Part shown: positions 25,255-35,251 of the stretch, one piece after another | Numbering within the stretch: the first letter of the stretch is position 1 | Layout: each line of letters begins with the position of its first letter | Source of the DNA: Dysgonamonadaceae bacterium | Lineage (GTDB): Bacteria > Bacteroidota > Bacteroidia > Bacteroidales > Azobacteroidaceae | DNA: 48,629 nucleotides | NCBI GenBank assembly: GCA_031275735.1 | Contig: JAISOJ010000035.1 | Coordinates: 1 to 48,629, forward strand | Reading direction: 5' to 3' | Notes under the pieces: model-generated | Databases searched by the model: none | What the model saw: the letters and a program-made list of their open reading frames with translations, nothing else | Told to the model about the DNA's origin: nothing | Made by a program: the position numbers and the translations under genes

Positions 25255-26178
25255 ATGAAAACATATAAATACGTACTCAGTTTCCTTTTCGTTTTTTTTG
25301 TCGCCTTCAACCCTTTATCGGCGCAAAAACAAAATGCTTCTTTTGTCGAATATATTGAAAAATATAAACATTTAGCCATTCGCCATATGAAAGAATATCA
25401 TATTCCGGCTAGTATTACTTTGGCACAAGGAATTCTTGAATCCGGAGCAGGGAAAAGCCAATTTACGAAAGAAAGCAATAACCATTTCGGTATAAAATGC
25501 GGCAGTAATTGGAAAGGTTCCCGTATGTACCGCGACGACGACATTCCAAGAGAATGTTTCCGCGCTTACAAAAAAGCAGAAGATTCTTATCTCGATCATT
25601 CCCTGTTTCTTCTGGAGAGATCCCGTTACGCTCCTTTATTTGCCTTGGACATAACTGATTATAGAGCCTGGGCCACTGGATTACAAAAATATGGTTATGC
25701 AACCGATAAAGCGTACGCCAATAAATTGATCAAATTAATTGAAGATTATGAGTTGTATCAATACGATACGAACTCTAAAATAAAAAATAAATCAAAATTC
25801 AAAACTCGCTCCAAATCCAAACCGGCGCCACTCCTCTTGAAGAGGGATGTTTATAAGACATTCGATTTAATTTACGTCATTGCCGGTTCTAACGACAGTT
25901 ATGACAAAATCGCCGAAGATATGGGATTTAGAGTGAAAGATCTGCTTAAATACAATGAAGTCCCTGAAAATTTCCCGCTCTTTAAAGGCGATATCGTTTA
26001 TTTGGAAAAGAAAAAGAAAAAAGCCGATAAACCTTATTTCGAACATGTTGTAAAAATTGGAGAATCCATGCACAGTATTTCTCAAAAGTATGGTTTACAA
26101 CTTTCCCGTTTATACGAAATGAATAAGAAAAAAGAAGATTACGTTCCCATAGAAGGCGACGTACTCAAACTTAGATGA
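25255..26178 (+). CDS. Secreted GH73 glucosaminidase with LysM domains
   Basis: A 307-aa exported peptidoglycan hydrolase. Signal peptide ends near LSAQ. The GH73 (FlgJ/endo-beta-N-acetylglucosaminidase) domain at about 35-165 contains PASITLAQGILESGAGKSQF with the catalytic Glu (E62), SNNHFGIKCGSNWKG and YRAWATGLQKYGYATD. Two LysM repeats follow (about 205-250 VIAGSNDSYDKIAEDMGFR and about 262-305 VKIGESMHSISQKYGLQ) for wall binding. Typical Bacteroidota cell-wall remodelling enzyme, probably acting in the periplasm on GlcNAc-MurNAc bonds. Confidence 0.93.
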   Translation: MKTYKYVLSFLFVFFVAFNPLSAQKQNASFVEYIEKYKHLAIRHMKEYHIPASITLAQGILESGAGKSQFTKESNNHFGIKCGSNWKGSRMYRDDDIPRECFRAYKKAEDSYLDHSLFLLERSRYAPLFALDITDYRAWATGLQKYGYATDKAYANKLIKLIEDYELYQYDTNSKIKNKSKFKTRSKSKPAPLLLKRDVYKTFDLIYVIAGSNDSYDKIAEDMGFRVKDLLKYNEVPENFPLFKGDIVYLEKKKKKADKPYFEHVVKIGESMHSISQKYGLQLSRLYEMNKKKEDYVPIEGDVLKLR

Positions 26179-26250
26179 TAATTAATGAGTTTGAAACGAT
26201 AATTAAATAATTGAATTAAAAGTAATTTACCAACTATAAAAAATAAACCA

Positions 26251-29200
26251 ATGAACAAAAAAATTTTTTTGATTTTGGGAAACGTATTACTATTCTTATG
26301 CTTTTCCCTTACTACAACATTTGCTGTTGAAAACGATAATTACAGCAAAGGATGGGCCGAATTTATCAACAACAACCGGACAGAAGCCCGTCAATTTTTC
26401 GAATTAGCCGCGAAAGACGCCGGTTCTCAACAGGAAGCATTTTTGAGCATGGCTTTGTTGGATTGGAACGAATCGAATGAAGCGGGAGCTTTTGCGAACT
26501 TTAAAAAGTTTTATGAAAACAGCGATAACCCTTATCCTTATTTGTATGCCCTGTTTTCGTTATTGTATTCAAGGCCAAATCAATCGATGTCTGATGTGCA
26601 ACGCAACTTTTATGAAAGAATAGTGACGGACGAGAACATGAACGGCACGCTAAAAGCCATGATTTATCAAAATCTCGGAAATTATTATTTGGATTGCAAC
26701 AAGCAGAAAAAAGCGCAGGAATTTTACGCAAAAATCGAAGCTATCAGCCAATGGCAGGTACTGGGTACATTTGATAATGTATCAGGAAGCGGTTTTGATA
26801 AAAATTGGGGAGCTTTGGATAAAGCTCGGACAAGCGATGTTTTCAAAAACAAAGTAAATGCTGATATTCAATGGTATACGCCCGTTGCTAATAAACCGGA
26901 TTTTTGGTTTTACTTTGATTATTATTTTACGTTAAATAGCATCATAGCATACGCGCAATCGTTTGTCAACAGTCCGGTCGACCAGGAAGTTTATTTGCGT
27001 GCAGGTACTTCCGGCTCACTGAAAATATGGGTTAACGATGCACTTATCGCGGCCATTCCCGAAGAAAGGAATTGCGATATGGATATATACGCCTATAAGA
27101 TAAAATTAAATGCCGGCGCTAACCGAATTTTAGTGCAAATCGGTCAAAGTGAAATCGATGCGGCCAATTTTTTGCTCCGTTTAACCGACGAACAGGGCAA
27201 CCCCATACAAGGAATCACAAATTCAACTGTTTACGCTGATTATGAAAAATCCGGCAATCAGACGGTAAATGCAATTTTACCTTTTTTCGCCGAACAATAT
27301 TTTGAAGACAAGGTGAAAGCAGAACCGGATAATTTGCTTAATTACATAGCTTTAAGCGAAACGTATTTAAGAAACGATAAGTCGTACGAAAGTATTCACA
27401 CCTTAAAAGCAGCAGAACAATTAGCGCCTCGGGCAACTTTCATTCATTCGCGCTTAACAGAAGCTTATATCCGGTCTAATAATATAACGGATTATAGTAG
27501 GGAAATGGAAAATATTAAACAATACGACCCAACTTCTTTTATTGCTTTGCGCGACTTTTACCAAGAGGCGATTGATTCGGAAAAATATTCCGAAGCAGAA
27601 AAAATTGCTGCTAAAATTAAAGAATTATACGGAACGAGTCGATATACCGACGAAATGGAATTGGAATTAGCCAGCTACCAAAAAAGAAGAGATGATTTGA
27701 TACAATTAGGTAAAAATTTATATAAAAAATATCCATACAATTACAGCTATATGAATTTGAATGTAGCTATAGAAGAAAACTTGTATAATGATACGAAAGC
27801 AGCCATATCCATTCTTGAAGATTATTGCAAAAAGTATTTAGACACAAGAGCCATCGGATCGCTGTCGGATAAATATTTCAATCTTGGCAAGACGGATAAA
27901 GCCTTGGAATTATTAAGGAAAAGAATTGATTATTTGCCTTATGCTACCGGATTTCTGTACAATTATGCTACCGTCCTGCAACGCTTACAAAAATACAAAG
28001 AAGCTTTAGCCGTGATGGAGGAAGTAAAAAAACAAGCGCCTTACATGTCGTATATTTACAATAACCAAGGATATATTTACAAAGAAATAAAAGATTTTGA
28101 AAGAGCGAAAGAAAATTTTACAAAATCTATCTATTACGGACCTACCTCATACGATTCCAGAACGCAACTCCGTTTGCTGGACAATAAAAAAGAAGTATTC
28201 GATTTGTTTCCTAAAAACGATTTGAACGCAATGATTGCTCAAGCGCCGGCCGCTACCGATTATCCGGAAGATAATGCCTTGATTATTTTGAGCGACGAAC
28301 AACTGGTTTTTTATCCCGAAGGAGCGCAGGAACACCGAACGGAAATTGCTATTAAAATGTTGAATCAATCTGCAATCGAATATTGGAAAGAATATAAGAT
28401 AGGATATAACAGCAATAACCAAAAATTGATTTTGGATAAATACGAAGTGATAAAAGCCAATGGACAAAAAATAAAAGCCGAAACCGACGGCGAATTTACA
28501 GTAGTATTTACTAATTTGGAAGTAGGCGATGTATTGCATCTGGATTACCGGATACAAGATTTTTTCTCCGGAGTTTTATCCAAGCACTTTTACGATTGGG
28601 CATTAATGCAATATAGCCTGCCTACCCTTTATAGTAGATATGCTATTCTTATTCCGTCTGAAAAAAAATTCAATTATTTAGTTAAAAATGGAAATATTGA
28701 GCCGGAAATTACTGATATCGAAAATATGAAACTCTACCAATGGATAAGCACAAATCAACAGGCTATAAAAGACGAACCATATATGAGTCCGATAGCAGAA
28801 GTTGTGCCGGTATTGATTTTCAGCAGTATTCCGGATTGGAAATTTGTCGGCGATTGGTATAAAGATTTAACTGAAAACAAAATCAATGCTCATTCCGACT
28901 ATATACTGAAAGAAACGTATAAGGAAATATTGAAAGGTAAGGAAGACGCCGCTCCAATAGAAAAAGCACGTTTATTCTACGAATACATTTTGAAAAACAT
29001 AACCTATTCCAATGTATCTTTCTTACAGGGAAATTTTATTCCGCAAAAAGCATCCCGAACCATCACCACTCGTTTGGGTGATTGTAAAGATGTATCTACG
29101 CTGTTTGTCGCTTTATGTAGGGAAGCCGGAATAAATGCAAACTTGGTTTTACTTAATTCCCGGGAAAACGGAAAAAATATGCTGGCCTTGCCTTCTAACA

Positions 29201-30027
29201 ATTTCAACCACTGTATCGCTCAATTGATTATTGACGACAAAACTTATTACCTGGAATTAACTAACAGTAAATTACCTTTTGGCGCTTCTGTAGAAAATAA
29301 TATACAAGCCGGCATACTTCCCATTCCTTATAAAGATGAATCCATTGGAAGCGAACTTTTGGAAATGGATATGCCCTTATGGAAACTCAACGAAATTATC
29401 CGGAATAAAACAATTACGCTGAATGGAAATAATATGCAAATAAAGTCAGGAAATATTCGTACCGGCGAATTAGCCGCTTATTACCGCTACCGGTATGAAA
29501 ATATGGGCGAAGAAGAACGTTTGAAAGATATGCAACAACTTGTCGCTTCCGACTGGAAAAATCCGGTGAAAGTAAGCAACCTCGTATTTACTAATCTGGA
29601 TAATTTATCGGATAGCATTTCATATCACTTTGATTATGAAGTAACCGGAGCCTTACAGGATGTTGCCGATATGAAAATATTCAAATTACCCTGGTCGGAT
29701 AATATAGAATCGGCTTCGGTAGTAGCTTTGGACGAACGTAAGTATCCTTTCGAATTATGGCAATACGTTTTTAGCAGCGAATACGAACAAATTACGCTTT
29801 TTTTACCGGCAGGAAAACAATTCGCCGAAATTCCTACTAATATTCATTTGGAATGTGCGGCAGCTTCTTACGAATTAAAATATACTTTAGACGCTAAAGG
29901 AAGTCTGATAGCAACCCGTACATTTAAAAAGAAAAAGGAAATTGTTTTACCTGAAGAATATGCCGAATTCAAGGACTTTATCAACGCGGCAAGCAGCAGC
30001 GACGGAAAACAATATGCTATCAAATAG
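26251..30027 (+). CDS. Large exported TPR - DUF3857 - transglutaminase-like protein
   Basis: A 1258-aa protein with a signal peptide (to about TTFAVE). Order: TPR-like helices at about 30-150, a beta-sandwich insertion at about 165-310 (LRAGTSGSLKIWVNDALIA), more TPRs at about 340-640 (LNYIALSETYLRNDKSYES; YIYNNQGYIYKEIKDFERA), a DUF3857 domain at about 670-860, then a transglutaminase-like fold with RLGDCKDVSTLFVALCREAG (catalytic-type Cys near 946) and NNFNHCIAQL (His near 987), and a beta-rich C-terminus. These multidomain proteins are widespread in Bacteroidota but uncharacterised. Peptidase/crosslinking activity is possible but not proven. It converges on the GT2 gene with an 8-bp overlap. 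Confidence 0.85.
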   Translation: MNKKIFLILGNVLLFLCFSLTTTFAVENDNYSKGWAEFINNNRTEARQFFELAAKDAGSQQEAFLSMALLDWNESNEAGAFANFKKFYENSDNPYPYLYALFSLLYSRPNQSMSDVQRNFYERIVTDENMNGTLKAMIYQNLGNYYLDCNKQKKAQEFYAKIEAISQWQVLGTFDNVSGSGFDKNWGALDKARTSDVFKNKVNADIQWYTPVANKPDFWFYFDYYFTLNSIIAYAQSFVNSPVDQEVYLRAGTSGSLKIWVNDALIAAIPEERNCDMDIYAYKIKLNAGANRILVQIGQSEIDAANFLLRLTDEQGNPIQGITNSTVYADYEKSGNQTVNAILPFFAEQYFEDKVKAEPDNLLNYIALSETYLRNDKSYESIHTLKAAEQLAPRATFIHSRLTEAYIRSNNITDYSREMENIKQYDPTSFIALRDFYQEAIDSEKYSEAEKIAAKIKELYGTSRYTDEMELELASYQKRRDDLIQLGKNLYKKYPYNYSYMNLNVAIEENLYNDTKAAISILEDYCKKYLDTRAIGSLSDKYFNLGKTDKALELLRKRIDYLPYATGFLYNYATVLQRLQKYKEALAVMEEVKKQAPYMSYIYNNQGYIYKEIKDFERAKENFTKSIYYGPTSYDSRTQLRLLDNKKEVFDLFPKNDLNAMIAQAPAATDYPEDNALIILSDEQLVFYPEGAQEHRTEIAIKMLNQSAIEYWKEYKIGYNSNNQKLILDKYEVIKANGQKIKAETDGEFTVVFTNLEVGDVLHLDYRIQDFFSGVLSKHFYDWALMQYSLPTLYSRYAILIPSEKKFNYLVKNGNIEPEITDIENMKLYQWISTNQQAIKDEPYMSPIAEVVPVLIFSSIPDWKFVGDWYKDLTENKINAHSDYILKETYKEILKGKEDAAPIEKARLFYEYILKNITYSNVSFLQGNFIPQKASRTITTRLGDCKDVSTLFVALCREAGINANLVLLNSRENGKNMLALPSNNFNHCIAQLIIDDKTYYLELTNSKLPFGASVENNIQAGILPIPYKDESIGSELLEMDMPLWKLNEIIRNKTITLNGNNMQIKSGNIRTGELAAYYRYRYENMGEEERLKDMQQLVASDWKNPVKVSNLVFTNLDNLSDSISYHFDYEVTGALQDVADMKIFKLPWSDNIESASVVALDERKYPFELWQYVFSSEYEQITLFLPAGKQFAEIPTNIHLECAAASYELKYTLDAKGSLIATRTFKKKKEIVLPEEYAEFKDFINAASSSDGKQYAIK

Positions 30028-31135
30028 AAGATGCATTGCTTATTTGTTCCCACTCATGAGGAACCGGATGTACGAAATTCAAGTATTTCAATATCCTGAA
30101 AGCAGTAAAATAGTTAAAAAAACGTTTCCGGAAATTTTCCGGACTGGCCGTATGCTGCTTGATTTCTTCCATTTTGGCGAGAAAATCATTTTCTTTCAGG
30201 AAAGTAACCATATATTCGGGGAAACAATTGAGAATAGCCTCAATTTGTTTTCCGGAGGCTTGATAAAAAACGTTTGTCTTATCGAAAAGTTGTCTTAATT
30301 CCTCAAAAGCTTCCATCCGGTAAGTAAGTTTAACGTATTTCTTTTCATCGATCATTTTAGCAATCGCCGGTCCCGTTCCGAAAGGGACGCGACCGGATAT
30401 TCGCGCGGCAGGGTAAACGCAGGTTGTGTCAATAAACCGGCTTTTACCTAAAGGAAAAACTTTCTGAAGAAAATAAAAATCTTCTCCCGCTTGTTGTTTG
30501 CCCATACCGCCCACCTGCGTATAAGTTTCCGCAGTTACCGCAAAAGCCGATCCTATAGTATAATATGCATAAGGATAACCGGTATGCTCTAAAGCCGAAC
30601 GATAATAGCGAAGGTATTTTTCATAAACCTCGGTTGCTCGCCTCAGTTCGTCGCCTGGTTTCAGATGCTCTACAGGATGATGAAACTCGATGGTTGCCGA
30701 ACGTAATTTGTATTGTTTAAAACACCGATAAATTTCCGTCAGGTAATTGGGGGCAACGGTAGCATCGGCGTCCAAGCTTACAATAATTCCTTTTCTGTTA
30801 TTGTTTTTATAAAAACGGGCAACAGCTTCGTCCATCCCGATTTTGCGAGGAAGACCGGCGCCTGTTTGACGTCCCGGTAGATTCTCAACCCAAATAGGGA
30901 ACAAGGAAAAACCGGAAATATTGTTTGTGACGGCAAAATCGCTTGCCTCTTGGAAAGCCATACGATTTACTTCTTTGACCGATTCGGGAGAAATACGGTA
31001 TGAATTGACTATCAAAAGGATTTCCACTCCAAAATCTCCTCTTTCACAAGCAAATAAACTACGAACGGTCTGCATTATTCCGGATTCGTTATAGCACGGA
31101 ATGACGATAATAATTTGAATATCCGAATAGTTCAT
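30020..31135 (-). CDS. Family 2 glycosyltransferase
   Basis: A 371-aa cytoplasmic or membrane-associated GT-A enzyme: IIVIPCYNESGIMQTVRSL at the N-terminus, GIIVSLDADATVAPNYL (the metal-binding DxD-type site) near 114-130, and QAGEDFYFLQKV near 225, a typical GT2 acceptor/base region. The LPGRQTGAGLPRKIGMDEAV stretch marks a Bacteroidota subgroup. No membrane helix is clear. Acceptor and sugar are unknown; there is no polysaccharide cluster around it. Its stop overlaps the TPR gene by 8 bp on the opposite strand. Confidence 0.85.
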   Translation of the reverse strand: MNYSDIQIIIVIPCYNESGIMQTVRSLFACERGDFGVEILLIVNSYRISPESVKEVNRMAFQEASDFAVTNNISGFSLFPIWVENLPGRQTGAGLPRKIGMDEAVARFYKNNNRKGIIVSLDADATVAPNYLTEIYRCFKQYKLRSATIEFHHPVEHLKPGDELRRATEVYEKYLRYYRSALEHTGYPYAYYTIGSAFAVTAETYTQVGGMGKQQAGEDFYFLQKVFPLGKSRFIDTTCVYPAARISGRVPFGTGPAIAKMIDEKKYVKLTYRMEAFEELRQLFDKTNVFYQASGKQIEAILNCFPEYMVTFLKENDFLAKMEEIKQHTASPENFRKRFFNYFTAFRILKYLNFVHPVPHEWEQISNASSI

Positions 31136-31148
31136 CGTTCCACAGTTA

Positions 31149-31286
31149 AAAAGGGCTGTCTCAAAAGTACTTCATCCCGCGCTTGACGCAGGATCTGCCG
31201 AAAAACGAGCGTTGTCTTTCAGGGGATTGCGGGTCAAGCCCGCAATGACAAGCACACCACAAGGGGCTTTTGAGAACAGCCCCCCT
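31149..31286. mobile_element. MITE-like element with terminal inverted repeats
   Basis: About 138 bp between the GT2 and OmpH-like genes. The left end AAGGGCTGTCTCAAAAG (31151-31167) is nearly the inverted copy of the right end CTTTTGAGAACAGCCCCC (31267-31284), with one extra A. Inside lies a second palindrome, ATTGCGGG (31226-31233) against CCCGCAAT (31239-31246). No coding frame. The size and structure fit a miniature inverted-repeat element mobilised by a transposase elsewhere. No clear target duplication is visible. Confidence 0.55.
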
Positions 31287-31309
31287 TCCCATAATATAGA
31301 TTAGATTGT

Positions 31310-31921
31310 TTATTCTTTTTCCACTTTGTACCGTAAATTCAGAAATTCAATTAATTCCTGCGTTACATTATACGGTTCGCTCGCATATAAGATATTACTT
31401 ATACCCGAATTGATTTGTGTGAATATCAACTCGTATTTTTGAGGCGTATTAAATTCCTTCACAGCTATTGAAAGCGTATCGGATAATCTTTGTTGGATGA
31501 TTTTTTGCTTTAGCGCTAATTCTTGTTCCATTTGGGCGGCCGTTTGCTCTATTTCTTTTTGTCTTCGTAATAAACGAGACTCTTCTTGCTCCATTCTTTC
31601 TCGCGTGAGGAAAGCATTGTTTTGAGCCTTTTGCTGGTATTCGAGCACTTCTTTTTGATAATTTTGATAACGCTGGTTCAATTGATTGTTTTGCTTGCTT
31701 AGCTCTAATTCATAGTCGCTAATCAATTGTGTATAAAAATCAAAATTTTTAAGTAAAGAATCCGCATCTACATAGGCGACAGGTAAATGCACAAAAACCG
31801 AATCCCCCTTTAATATTGTATCGCTTTTACATTGATGTTTTTTACCCGAAAACTGCAAAATAAACAATATAATTATTGCTATTGCGAGTATTCCATTAAT
31901 GAAGTAATTAGCATTTTTCAT
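31310..31921 (-). CDS. OmpH/Skp-like periplasmic chaperone
   Basis: A 203-aa protein with an N-terminal membrane anchor (residues 8-23, INGILAIAIIILFILQ) and a periplasmic part that begins HLPVAYVDADSLLKNFDFY, the usual start of OmpH proteins. It is followed by a long charged coiled coil at about 70-150 (QNNQLNQRYQNYQKEVLEY, EQEESRLLRRQKEIEQT) and a closing strand/helix (YELIFTQINSGISNILYAS). Skp-type proteins hold unfolded outer-membrane proteins. This anchored form is common in Bacteroidota, usually as an additional copy to the one beside bamA. Confidence 0.82.
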   Translation of the reverse strand: MKNANYFINGILAIAIIILFILQFSGKKHQCKSDTILKGDSVFVHLPVAYVDADSLLKNFDFYTQLISDYELELSKQNNQLNQRYQNYQKEVLEYQQKAQNNAFLTRERMEQEESRLLRRQKEIEQTAAQMEQELALKQKIIQQRLSDTLSIAVKEFNTPQKYELIFTQINSGISNILYASEPYNVTQELIEFLNLRYKVEKE

Positions 31922-32043
31922 ATATTAACTCGAAAAATTAAATATTATTATTAATTGATATATAAACAGTCATAAACATACATTATTATTATTTTTCTGC
32001 AAATTCCGATTCATTGTTATACAACTCCTGAAATTTGTTTCCG

Positions 32044-32051
32044 CAAATATA
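32044..32051 (-). promoter_or_regulatory. Possible -7 element for the OmpH-like gene
   Basis: The minus strand reads TATATTTG, a full TAnnTTTG match, but 123 bp from the ATG, which implies a long AT-rich leader. The rest of the 31922-32157 spacer shows nothing else. Confidence 0.3.
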
Positions 32052-32157
32052 ATTCAATTTATCGTTAAATTGTGCTTTTTCCTTGATAATTCCATTTTTT
32101 TTTTGTTTCTTTATCCTTTCAATTCAAATTTTTACACAAACTAATTAATCATTTAGT

Positions 32158-33615
32158 ATGAAAATAAAGGACTTAGAACCCAATTTGATGTGGAATTTTT
32201 TCGACGAGATAACAAAAATTCCTCGTGCAAGTAAAAAAGAAAAAAAAATTGTTCAATATTTGTTGGATTTTGCCGAAAAGCATCATTTAGTAGTGAAAAA
32301 AGACGATGCATTGAACGTATTAATCACTAAACCGGCCACGCAGGGAAAAGAAAATTTTCCTACAGTGATTCTCCAGTCGCATGTTGATATGGTTTGCGAA
32401 AAAAACAGCCATGTTGTTTTTAATTTTGAAACCGATTCGATTCAAACCTATATCGAAGACGGTTGGGTCAAAGCAAAAGGAACTACTCTGGGCGCCGACG
32501 ACGGCATTGGCGTAGCCGCTACATTAGCTATCCTGGCTTCCAAAGAAATTGAACATGGACCTATTCGCGCATTATTTACGACAGACGAAGAAACCGGACT
32601 TACCGGCGCTAATGCATTGAAACCGGATTTTCTGGAAGGAGATATCCTGCTTAATTTAGATAGCGAGGAATGGGGTGAATTTTGTATTGGGTGCGCCGGA
32701 GGAAAAACGACAACCGGAACCTTCATCTACCGGCCGACTCCGGTTCCCAACGATTATTTCTGGTTTGAAGTGCAGATTTCAGGATTAAACGGCGGTCATT
32801 CGGGTAGCGATATACATAAAGGCTTAGGAAATGCCAATCAGATTCTTACTCGCTATTTATGTATCTTACGACAGGAAACGCCTTTCGTTTTATCTCAGAT
32901 TGATGGAGGAAATTTACATAACGCAATTGCCCGGGAGGCAAAGGCGATTGTCGGTATTCCTTTGGTTAACAAAGAAATCGCTTCCGTATTGGTCAATGTT
33001 CTACAAAGCGAACTCTCCGCCGAATTAGCGCACGTTGATAAAAATGTGAAAATAAACATTCATACTACGGATATTCCAAGCTATACGATTGATTCTCAAA
33101 CTACGTCTAACTTGTTGAATGCACTTTACGCCCTCCCGCATGGCGTGATGGGATGGAGTTTTGATATGCAGGGAACCGTTGAAACATCAACGAATTTGGC
33201 TTCCGTAAAGATGAAAGAAAACCAAACAATTGTAGTAACAACGAGTCAGCGCAGTTCAACCCATTCATTGAAAATTGATACGGTTAATAAAGTCAGCGCC
33301 GTTTTCGAATTAGCAGGAGCAGAAGTGAACGTTTCGGAAGGTTATCCCGGTTGGAAACCTAATCCAAATTCACAAATATTGAAAACATCTTTAGCAATAT
33401 TCAAAAACTTATTTGGCGAAGAACCTCAAGTGATTTCCATCCATGCCGGTCTGGAATGTGGATTATTCCTTGAAAAAAACGTCCGCTTGGATATGATTTC
33501 TTGTGGACCTACCATTTTGGGCGCTCATTCTCCGGAAGAAAGAATTGAAATAGCAACCGTTGAAAAATGGTGGAAATTACTAACGGAAGTGTTAAAGGAA
33601 ATACCGGCAAAATAA
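32158..33615 (+). CDS. pepD: Aminoacyl-histidine dipeptidase (M20)
   Basis: A 485-aa cytosolic metallodipeptidase, exactly the length of E. coli PepD, which hydrolyses Xaa-His and other dipeptides. Zinc-site motifs: LQSHVDMVCEK (H75, D77), GADDGIGVAAT (D114/D115), TTDEETGLTGA (catalytic Glu at E144/E145), NLDSEEWGE (D168) and the C-terminal GAHSPEERIEI His. GLNGGHSGSDIHKG forms part of the lid domain. Monocistronic, followed by a short palindromic repeat. Confidence 0.96.
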   Translation: MKIKDLEPNLMWNFFDEITKIPRASKKEKKIVQYLLDFAEKHHLVVKKDDALNVLITKPATQGKENFPTVILQSHVDMVCEKNSHVVFNFETDSIQTYIEDGWVKAKGTTLGADDGIGVAATLAILASKEIEHGPIRALFTTDEETGLTGANALKPDFLEGDILLNLDSEEWGEFCIGCAGGKTTTGTFIYRPTPVPNDYFWFEVQISGLNGGHSGSDIHKGLGNANQILTRYLCILRQETPFVLSQIDGGNLHNAIAREAKAIVGIPLVNKEIASVLVNVLQSELSAELAHVDKNVKINIHTTDIPSYTIDSQTTSNLLNALYALPHGVMGWSFDMQGTVETSTNLASVKMKENQTIVVTTSQRSSTHSLKIDTVNKVSAVFELAGAEVNVSEGYPGWKPNPNSQILKTSLAIFKNLFGEEPQVISIHAGLECGLFLEKNVRLDMISCGPTILGAHSPEERIEIATVEKWWKLLTEVLKEIPAK

Positions 33616-33643
33616 AACGATAGAAAAATCGTTTATTGAATAT

Positions 33644-33687
33644 CCGTCATTGCGAAGAACCAGGAACGAGCGGTGAAGCAATGACGG
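33644..33687. repeat. REP-like palindromic intergenic unit
   Basis: CCGTCATTGC at 33644-33653 is repeated inverted as GCAATGACGG at 33678-33687 around 24 nt that include GGAACGAGCGG. The 'GTCATTGCG..GCAATGAC' form is typical of short dispersed intergenic repeats, and part of it recurs in the element at 31.2 kb (CGCAATGACA). As RNA it would fold and could protect the pepD transcript end. Confidence 0.55.
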
Positions 33688-33726
33688 AATAATTATTTTG
33701 TCTTAATGTAATTAGAACTTGACAGT

Positions 33727-35235
33727 ATGAACAAATCATGTTGGGCATTTTTCTCGTTTCTTCTATTCTTGCTTACAACATTTTGGGCTTGCAACGATGA
33801 TTTTGATGATTATTCCGAAAACCCGCGTCATTTACTTTCTTTCTCTGTCGATACCCTGCGTTTCGATACGGTTTTAGCTACAATTAATACGCCGGTGAAA
33901 GTTTTTATGGTTTATAATAAAAATAATAAACCGTTGCTGATTGCTTCTATCCAATTGAAAAACGCCGGTGAAAGCGGATTCAAAATTAACGTAGACGGAA
34001 GAGCCGGTAATCGTTTCGAAGATGTGGAAATACGCGCTAATGATAGCCTTTATGTCCTTGTCGACATTAAACCGGAAATACAAGAAAGTAATCGACCGGT
34101 GGTAATTACCGATTATATTGAATTTACTACCAATGGTCGACAACAAAACGTGCTTTTGGAAGCATACGGGCAAGACGTGATTGTTTGTAAAGGTTTAACT
34201 ATCTTGTCCGATACGATTCTTAGTAGTTGGAAACCTTATTTAATTTACGATAGTTTAGTCGTCAGCGAAGGAATTAGAGTAGATATTAATGCAGGAGCTA
34301 CTTTCTATATGCACAACAATGCCGAAATTATCGTCAAAGGCACTCTCCGGATAAATGGTAGTATCGAAAACCCGGTTACCATCCGGGGCGCCCGTATGGA
34401 CGCTATGATTGGTATCCCTTACGATTTGATTCCCGGACAATGGGGGGGTATCCGGTTTATGTCCGCTAGTTTCCATAATGTTTTCGAATATGCTCATATT
34501 AGAAACGGCAATTTAGGAATGAAATTTGAGCCTTCTAATCCTAATGAAACCAAATTGAGTATGAAAAATGTGAAACTGACTAATTTCAAAGGGACGCTGC
34601 TTTATTCGGTTAATTGCCGGATAACGGCCGAAAATTGTGAATTTTCCAATTCACGGAAAGCTTTGCTGACTTTAATTGGGGGAAATTACAGTTTCACTCA
34701 TTGCACAATGGCCAATTATTACAGCAGTTCGCGGGAAGCGGGATGGGGTAACTCGGATAACGAAACTATCCAATTACTCAACTGCTATGTGAACGAAGAA
34801 ACGCACGATACAATATATTACCCGGTGGAACAAGCCCGTTTTTACAATACAATCGTTTGGGGAATGAGGGATTTAAGTTCTTCAAAGATACAATTGAAAG
34901 AAAGCGGCGGATCTTCCATTAACTATTATTTCGAAAATTGCCTGATTAATACGGATGGTACCAATGATGATGTAAATAACCCGGATGTAGCTCCTAAAAT
35001 CGTAAACTGCATCATCAATAAAAATCCTGAATTTATTGATACAAATCCGCTAAAAGACGGTAAAGACGAATTTACCTACGATTTTCGGATTGATTCCATT
35101 TCTCCGGCGCGTAATGTTGCCAACCAACAGGCAGCTAATAGTATCCCTTACGATATAAAGGGTATTAACCGGTTTTTAGACGAAGGCCCCGATATCGGCG
35201 CTTACGAATATGTACCTGAAACAAGCAATAAATGA
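33727..35235 (+). CDS. Lipoprotein with right-handed beta-helix repeats
   Basis: A 502-aa outer-membrane-type lipoprotein; lipobox TTFWAC (lipidated Cys about residue 22) followed by NDDFDDYSENP, an acidic tract that may act as surface-export signal in Bacteroidota. Residues about 40-150 form an Ig-like or abnormal-spindle-type beta domain. Residues about 170-480 show parallel beta-helix rungs (GATFYMHNNAEIIVKGTLRINGS, FEYAHIRNGNLG, NCRITAENCEFSNSRKALL) ending in INRFLDEGPDIGAYEY, a typical beta-helix terminal motif. Conserved but functionally unassigned in Bacteroidales. Its end overlaps a longer reading of the next gene, suggesting coupling. Confidence 0.8.
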   Translation: MNKSCWAFFSFLLFLLTTFWACNDDFDDYSENPRHLLSFSVDTLRFDTVLATINTPVKVFMVYNKNNKPLLIASIQLKNAGESGFKINVDGRAGNRFEDVEIRANDSLYVLVDIKPEIQESNRPVVITDYIEFTTNGRQQNVLLEAYGQDVIVCKGLTILSDTILSSWKPYLIYDSLVVSEGIRVDINAGATFYMHNNAEIIVKGTLRINGSIENPVTIRGARMDAMIGIPYDLIPGQWGGIRFMSASFHNVFEYAHIRNGNLGMKFEPSNPNETKLSMKNVKLTNFKGTLLYSVNCRITAENCEFSNSRKALLTLIGGNYSFTHCTMANYYSSSREAGWGNSDNETIQLLNCYVNEETHDTIYYPVEQARFYNTIVWGMRDLSSSKIQLKESGGSSINYYFENCLINTDGTNDDVNNPDVAPKIVNCIINKNPEFIDTNPLKDGKDEFTYDFRIDSISPARNVANQQAANSIPYDIKGINRFLDEGPDIGAYEYVPETSNK

Positions 35236-35251
35236 TGAATTTATAAAGAGT

